Position numbers and translations under genes: made by a program
DNA from: Nitrospirota bacterium
GTDB lineage: Bacteria; Nitrospirota; Thermodesulfovibrionia; Thermodesulfovibrionales; Dissulfurispiraceae
DNA length: 44,305 nt
Direction: 5' to 3'
NCBI GenBank assembly: GCA_021791055.1
Contig: JAJYXI010000079.1
Span: 1-44,305 of the forward strand
Notes under the pieces: model-generated
Told to the model about the DNA's origin: nothing
Database searches by the model: none
What the model saw: the letters and a program-made list of their open reading frames with translations, nothing else
Shown here: positions 40,040-44,305 of the stretch, one piece after another
How the letters are laid out: each line of letters starts with the position of its first letter
Numbering within the stretch: position 1 is the first letter of the stretch

Positions 40040-40267
40040 ATGAATCTATCAATGCTTAAACCAGGTGAACATGGAAAGATAACAAAAATCGGGGCTATCG
40101 GCCCTTTAAAAAGAAGGCTTATGGACATGGGAGTGCTCGTGGGCGAAAAGGTGAAAGTAGAAAAGGTAGCGCCGCTCGGCGACCCAATTGAAGTGACAAT
40201 AAAGAATTATAACCTCTCCCTTCGCAAAAAGGAGGCAGAGGGAATAGAAGTGGAGGCGATAAGATGA
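40040..40267 (+). CDS. feoA: FeoA-family protein (second copy)
   Basis: This 75-residue protein is another FeoA: LKPGEHGKITKIGAIGPLKRRLMDMGVLVG, then PIEVTIKNYNLSLRKKEAEGIEV. Its sequence differs much from the first copy, so the two probably are not recent duplicates. The stop overlaps the feoB start (ATGA). Confidence 0.9.
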   Translation: MNLSMLKPGEHGKITKIGAIGPLKRRLMDMGVLVGEKVKVEKVAPLGDPIEVTIKNYNLSLRKKEAEGIEVEAIR

Positions 40268-42516
40268 GTTCGGAGTTAGGAGTTAAGAGTTTAGAGTCAA
40301 GACCTTCGATAGCACATAACGCATCACGCATTGTGCATAACGAATCTATAGCCGTTGCGGTTGCAGGGAATCCGAATTCGGGTAAATCCACGCTCATAAA
40401 CGCAATTGCAGGAACAAGGCTGCATGTCGGCAACTGGCCTGGCGTTACTGTAGAAAAGAAATCAGCGATATTCGAGTATGAGGGCAGGAAAATAAAGCTA
40501 ATTGACCTGCCGGGCACATACAGCCTGAGCCCTTATACTCAGGAAGAGATAATCGCAAGGGACTATCTCGTTCACGAAAAGCCCGATGTGATAATAGATG
40601 TTGTGGATGCCACAAACTTGGAAAGAAATCTGTATCTCACTATACAACTACTGGAATTGGGCATACCGGTTGTCATTGCCTTAAACATCTACGATGAGGC
40701 GGAAAAGAAGGGTTATAGTATCGATATAAATGCCATGGAGAAAATGCTCGGCGTCAGGATAATCCCGACGATAGCTACTAAAAAATCCGGGCTTGACGAT
40801 CTGTTAAAGGCGGTTACCGGGATTGCGGACAATCCATCACTGCACAATCCTAAAAATTTGCATTATGAGGATGATATCGAATCCGCCGCCGCTACCGTAG
40901 AGATACACATTAAAAAGAGTTATCCGCAGCTTGCCGATAAATATCCTCTCAGATGGCTTTCATTAAAACTTATGGAAGGGGATTCGCATGTGCGGAAAGA
41001 GATAAATCTTTCCGGAGACGGGGCATTTATCGAGGATTCGACAGCGCATCTGAAAAAGGCTCACGGCGAGGATATAGAGTCCATAATGGCCGATGAGCGT
41101 TACGCGCAGGCATCGGGCCTTACACACGAGGTGCTGAAAAAGCCTGAGTTGAGAAAGATGGAGATGACCGAAAGGATAGACAGGGTAGTCCTGAACAGGT
41201 TCTTAGGCATACCCATTTTTCTTGCCGCCATGTGGCTCGTATTCAAGTTCACCTTCGACGTATCCACTCCCTTCGCGGACTGGATAGACGCTATGACTGC
41301 CGGGCCCTTTAAGAGGTGGGCGGAAGCTATTCTCGGCTTTATCCATGCTCCTGAATGGACGGTCTCGCTCGCAACCGACGGAATAATTGCGGGAGTCGGG
41401 TTTGTCATAGTGTTCGTGCCGGTAATATTCGCCATGATGTTTTTTATAACTTTTCTCGAAGGCAGCGGTTATATGGCGAGGGCGGCATTCGTTATGGACA
41501 GGGCGATGCATGCCATAGGCCTTCACGGCAAATCGTTCATACCGATGCTTCTCGGGTTTGGCTGCAACGTGCCTGCCGTCTACGCTACGAGGGTTCTTGA
41601 AAATCCGAGGGACAAGGCGCTTACATCGCTGCTTATACCGTTGATGTCCTGCGGGGCGCGGCTCCCTGTATATGTGGTGTTCATAGGCGCGTTTTTTGCG
41701 CGAAACGCCGGAACGGTGCTCTGGTCTCTGTATGTCATGGGCATAACGCTTGCGATCTTAATGGGTATCATATTCAAGAAAACCCTTTTCAAAGGCGAAT
41801 CTCCAATGTTCATAATGGAGCTTCCTCCATACAGGATGCCTTCTCTCAGGAGCCTTATGATACACACATGGGAAAAGGGAAAGCACTTTCTCATTAAGGC
41901 AGGAACGTATATCCTTGCGGTATCCATACTTGTATGGTTCCTTTTGAACCTGCCGTGGGGAGTCGAGAACAAAAAGGATTCGTATTTAGGAAAAATGGGA
42001 CAGGTAATAGCTCCTGCGCTGGAACCTCTCGGCTTCGGCAACTGGGAGGCAGCGTCGTCGCTTGTCTCAGGTCTGATCGCCAAAGAGATAGTTGTAGGGA
42101 CAATGGGAGAGATATACGTCCAAAAGGCGGAGGGCGATAAAAAAGAAAAGCCTTCTCTTACCGACGACCTGAAAGAAATCGGAACGTCCTTTGCGGGCGC
42201 CGCTAAAGATTCGGCTGCGAACATATTCTCGACCTTCGGGATAGCGAGCCTTAGCAGCGAGGAATCTACGGAAGAGACTGCGGAAAGAACGCCTCTCAGG
42301 GATGTAATTAAAACCCAGTTTACGCCGCTCACCGCTTATGCCTTCATTACATTCGTCCTGCTCTATATGCCGTGCGTTGTGGTTGCCATAGCCATGAGGC
42401 AGGAATTCGGCACATGGAAGTGGTTCGGAATTGCATTTGCATACCAGATGGCGCTGGCATGGGTGGTGGCGTTTGTGGTTTATCAGGGAGGAAGATTGTT
42501 GGGGATTGGAGGATAG
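40264..42516 (+). CDS. feoB: FeoB ferrous-iron transporter
   Basis: This 750-residue inner-membrane protein imports Fe(II). It has an N-terminal G domain with GNPNSGKSTLIN near residue 36, the switch WPGVTVEKK, DLPGTYSLSPYT and NIYDEAEKKG (a variant of the usual NxxD), and a membrane domain with Gate motifs (ARAAFVMDRAMHAIGLHGKSFIPMLLGFGCNVPAV and PLMSCGARLPVYVVF). Residues 2-29 are an unusual extension encoded by a repeat-like run (GAGTT words), probably not part of the ancestral protein. Family size is normal otherwise. Confidence 0.95.
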   Translation: MSSELGVKSLESRPSIAHNASRIVHNESIAVAVAGNPNSGKSTLINAIAGTRLHVGNWPGVTVEKKSAIFEYEGRKIKLIDLPGTYSLSPYTQEEIIARDYLVHEKPDVIIDVVDATNLERNLYLTIQLLELGIPVVIALNIYDEAEKKGYSIDINAMEKMLGVRIIPTIATKKSGLDDLLKAVTGIADNPSLHNPKNLHYEDDIESAAATVEIHIKKSYPQLADKYPLRWLSLKLMEGDSHVRKEINLSGDGAFIEDSTAHLKKAHGEDIESIMADERYAQASGLTHEVLKKPELRKMEMTERIDRVVLNRFLGIPIFLAAMWLVFKFTFDVSTPFADWIDAMTAGPFKRWAEAILGFIHAPEWTVSLATDGIIAGVGFVIVFVPVIFAMMFFITFLEGSGYMARAAFVMDRAMHAIGLHGKSFIPMLLGFGCNVPAVYATRVLENPRDKALTSLLIPLMSCGARLPVYVVFIGAFFARNAGTVLWSLYVMGITLAILMGIIFKKTLFKGESPMFIMELPPYRMPSLRSLMIHTWEKGKHFLIKAGTYILAVSILVWFLLNLPWGVENKKDSYLGKMGQVIAPALEPLGFGNWEAASSLVSGLIAKEIVVGTMGEIYVQKAEGDKKEKPSLTDDLKEIGTSFAGAAKDSAANIFSTFGIASLSSEESTEETAERTPLRDVIKTQFTPLTAYAFITFVLLYMPCVVVAIAMRQEFGTWKWFGIAFAYQMALAWVVAFVVYQGGRLLGIGG

Positions 42517-42518
42517 TC

Positions 42519-42647
42519 ATGGAATTTGTGGATATTTTATTGATGGGATTAATTATCGCTGGAGCGGTATATCTCTTATACCGCTCTTTGTGGAAGAAGA
42601 AAGGACATTGTCCTGGATGTGATTCAGAAACATGCACAAAAAGGTAA
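42519..42647 (+). CDS. FeoB-associated Cys-rich membrane protein
   Basis: This 42-residue protein has one helix (EFVDILLMGLIIAGAVYLLYRSL) and a C-terminal GHCPGCDSETCTKR. Such small FeoB-associated cysteine-rich proteins commonly follow feoB and may aid iron handling. The ATG is 2 bases past the feoB stop after GGAGG. Confidence 0.85.
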   Translation: MEFVDILLMGLIIAGAVYLLYRSLWKKKGHCPGCDSETCTKR

Positions 42648-42669
42648 GCGCATTATGATAAAATAATTC

Positions 42670-44130
42670 ATGAAAATACCCCGCGTCATGTCCACCCAGC
42701 ACCCTGACAATGTCCTTCTGCCATTTTTTGCTGAAAGCCAAGACATGTCCGGTGATGATGAAATTCAGGAGGCGTATTATGCCTTTTCACATCTGGGATG
42801 CGACGAGCAGATGTGGGACTGCGAGGGCAAAGAGGTCGATGACTTTGTCGTAAGAAAACTCCTCACAAAGTATGAACATTTCTTCCAGCAAACAAAACTC
42901 GGTGAAGATGTATTCCTCACATTAAGGGTTCCGAACCCTGATGTGGAAAAACAAGAAGCAAAAGTTCTTATCGAGACCCTTGAGAGCATCCCCCGCTCAT
43001 GCGATGCAGCAAGACTCTTTTACGGCAAGGACATCCCCCCCATCTTTGAGGTCATCCTTCCCATGACCATGTCCTCTCAAAGCCTGAACAGGATTTATTA
43101 CTATTACAAGGACTTTGTTGTCGGCAAACAGAGCCAACCCTTTTATCCGGGAGACATAACCATATCCGAATGGATTGGGGAGTGCAAGCCCGAAAGAATA
43201 AATGTTATACCCCTCTTTGAAGACAAGGAGCATCAGCTCGAGGCGCATAATATAATGAGGGAATATCTAAAAGGCAAGGACATTAAGCATCAGCGGGTAT
43301 TTATAGCGAGGTCGGACCCTGCCATGAATTACGGAATGGTAAGCGCCATCCTCTGCAACAAGATTGCCCTTCAGCGATTGAGGAGGCTTTCCGAAGAAAC
43401 AGGGGTTAAAATATATCCCATACTCGGAGCCGGCTCTGCGCCGTTCAGGGGGCATCTTGCGCCGGATACAATCGACATGATACTGGAAGAATACCCCGAT
43501 GTCCAGACATTCACCATACAGTCGGCGTTTAAATACGACAACCCTGTTCCTTCTGCAATTTCTGCAATCAACAAGCTCAAGACATCCCGGATGATGCGTG
43601 GTTACGATATAGACGAGGGAAAGTGCATAGAGATAATAGACAAGGTATCGATAGAATACAAGCGGCAGATAGAACATCTCGCACCAATAATCAATTATAT
43701 AGCGAGCTTTGTCCCAAAAAGGAGAATGAGAAAGCTGCATGTAGGCCTGTTCGGATATGCAAGGAGCGTAGGAAAAGTCACTCTTCCCCGCGTTATAAGT
43801 TTCTGCGCTGCATGCTATTCCATCGGGCTTCCTCCGGAAATCCTCGGACTAAATATACTCACCCCTGAAGACATTGCCTGCATGAAGGATATGCATGTCA
43901 ATTTTATATTTGACATGAAAACTGCCATGTCATACTTCAATGAGGATGTCCTCACAATACTGCCTGATGAGGTAAGGTCATCCCTAAAACTGGACTGGGG
44001 CGATTATAAGATTAACCCCGAGCATAAGGCAGTCACATCGAGGATTATAAAGGCTGTTAAAAATAAGGAAAACACCAATTTACAGGGCATGCTTGTGGAA
44101 GCAGCCCACATAAGGAAGTTCCTCGGATAG
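42670..44130 (+). CDS. ppcA: Archaeal-type phosphoenolpyruvate carboxylase
   Basis: This 486-residue enzyme makes oxaloacetate from PEP and bicarbonate. It is the short archaeal type, with the start IPRVMSTQHPDN, the conserved LGAGSAPFRGHLAP (GxGxxPFRG) and FGYARSVGKVTLPRVI. The usual bacterial enzyme is about 900 residues. This type occurs in archaea and a few bacteria, and fits an autotrophic carbon-fixation lifestyle, though that is inference. It follows the feo genes by 22 bases but need not share their function. Confidence 0.93.
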   Translation: MKIPRVMSTQHPDNVLLPFFAESQDMSGDDEIQEAYYAFSHLGCDEQMWDCEGKEVDDFVVRKLLTKYEHFFQQTKLGEDVFLTLRVPNPDVEKQEAKVLIETLESIPRSCDAARLFYGKDIPPIFEVILPMTMSSQSLNRIYYYYKDFVVGKQSQPFYPGDITISEWIGECKPERINVIPLFEDKEHQLEAHNIMREYLKGKDIKHQRVFIARSDPAMNYGMVSAILCNKIALQRLRRLSEETGVKIYPILGAGSAPFRGHLAPDTIDMILEEYPDVQTFTIQSAFKYDNPVPSAISAINKLKTSRMMRGYDIDEGKCIEIIDKVSIEYKRQIEHLAPIINYIASFVPKRRMRKLHVGLFGYARSVGKVTLPRVISFCAACYSIGLPPEILGLNILTPEDIACMKDMHVNFIFDMKTAMSYFNEDVLTILPDEVRSSLKLDWGDYKINPEHKAVTSRIIKAVKNKENTNLQGMLVEAAHIRKFLG

Positions 44131-44136
44131 CAGAAT

Positions 44137-44158
44137 AGAGGGAAATAACCTCCCCTCT
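44137..44158 (+). terminator. Weak terminator after ppcA
   Basis: AGAGGG (44137-44142) pairs with CCCTCT (44153-44158) around a 10-base loop, followed by TTATT. It begins 6 bases past the ppcA stop. Confidence 0.5.
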
Positions 44159-44218
44159 TTATTAACAACAAATAAATCAAAAAGCTTACTATAAGGAAGT
44201 GAGCTGAAAGGAGAGCAC

Positions 44219-44280
44219 GGCAATTACAATCTGTTAAGGTAATTCAACCAAGAAAAAACCTAACAGAGGAGGTAATTGCC
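44219..44280 (+). promoter_or_regulatory. Nested hairpin leader masking a ribosome binding site
   Basis: GGCAATTAC (44219-44227) pairs perfectly with GTAATTGCC (44272-44280), and CTGTTAAGG (44231-44239) nearly with CCTAACAG (44259-44266). The strong AGGAGG site (44267-44272) and the bases before the ATG lie in or beside the stem, so folding may limit translation. Confidence 0.6.
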
Positions 44281-44305
44281 ATGCATGGGAAAGATTATAA
44301 CAAGC
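44281..44305 (+). CDS. Start of an unidentified gene (cut by the window)
   Basis: An ATG at 44281 follows AGGAGG at 8 bases and opens with MHGKDYNK. Only eight codons are present, so no family can be given. A folded leader that hides the start is common for transposases, which is one possibility. Confidence 0.4.

Overview
The window looks like a chromosome segment of a free-living, Gram-negative, sulfur-oxidising chemolithotroph with many c-type cytochromes. An archaeal-type PEP carboxylase, a truncated Sox system (soxXYZAB, no soxCD seen), several NrfD/ferredoxin/multihaem modules and NtrC-type sigma-54 control together suggest Nitrospirota (Thermodesulfovibrionia-like) or a deltaproteobacterial lineage. 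That placement is inference from gene content. I recognised no rRNA, tRNA, CRISPR array or complete insertion sequence.

Layout. 0.1-1 kb: a vapBC toxin-antitoxin pair and a 156-bp MITE-like element. 1-8 kb: a NapH-like ferredoxin, then aroK-aroB-phoB-phoR on the minus strand with the decayed tail of a PiT phosphate transporter behind phoR, a thermonuclease and pgi. 8-12.9 kb: a chemoreceptor, a PstS-like binding protein, orphan ATP-synthase accessory genes (atpZ, atpI) and a TorD-type chaperone. 13-17.9 kb: a TlpA-TPR protein lacking its redox cysteines, and a redox module (11-haem NapC-like cytochrome, tetrahaem cytochrome, ferredoxin, NrfD) without a catalytic subunit. 17.9-22.6 kb: hemL, then a second module of this kind (tetrahaem cytochrome, ferredoxin, NrfD), in which the NrfD protein is fused to two CBS domains.

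22.7-37.8 kb is the most interesting part, a sulfur-oxidation regulon on the minus strand. In transcription order it has a haem-c sensor-kinase-like protein; a 390-bp control region; soxW-like, dsrE-like, soxX, soxY, soxZ, soxA and soxB; a tandem PhnD-like binding protein, a histidine kinase and a sigma-54 activator; and then rhodanese, DUF302, a thioredoxin-like protein, TolC and a membrane-fusion protein. I find three sigma-54 promoters here: two before the sox genes and one before the rhodanese gene. Each is preceded by two copies of the palindrome TGTTC-N6-GAACA (or one-mismatch versions) whose centres are 32-33 bp apart. The regulator gene lies between the two controlled operons, so it is the obvious candidate to bind these sites. 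One sox promoter appears to drive a short terminator-ended RNA of about 75 nt.

The thioredoxin-like gene in the rhodanese operon has an in-frame TGA exactly where the first cysteine of CxxC should be. A 7-bp hairpin follows at the position expected for a bacterial SECIS element, so it is probably a selenoprotein.

38-44.3 kb on the plus strand: a strongly promoted monohaem cytochrome, a 135-bp palindromic element, a ferrous-iron uptake operon (DUF2325, outer-membrane barrel, feoA, feoA, feoB and a small Cys-rich protein), archaeal-type PEP carboxylase, and the start of a gene behind a hairpin leader.
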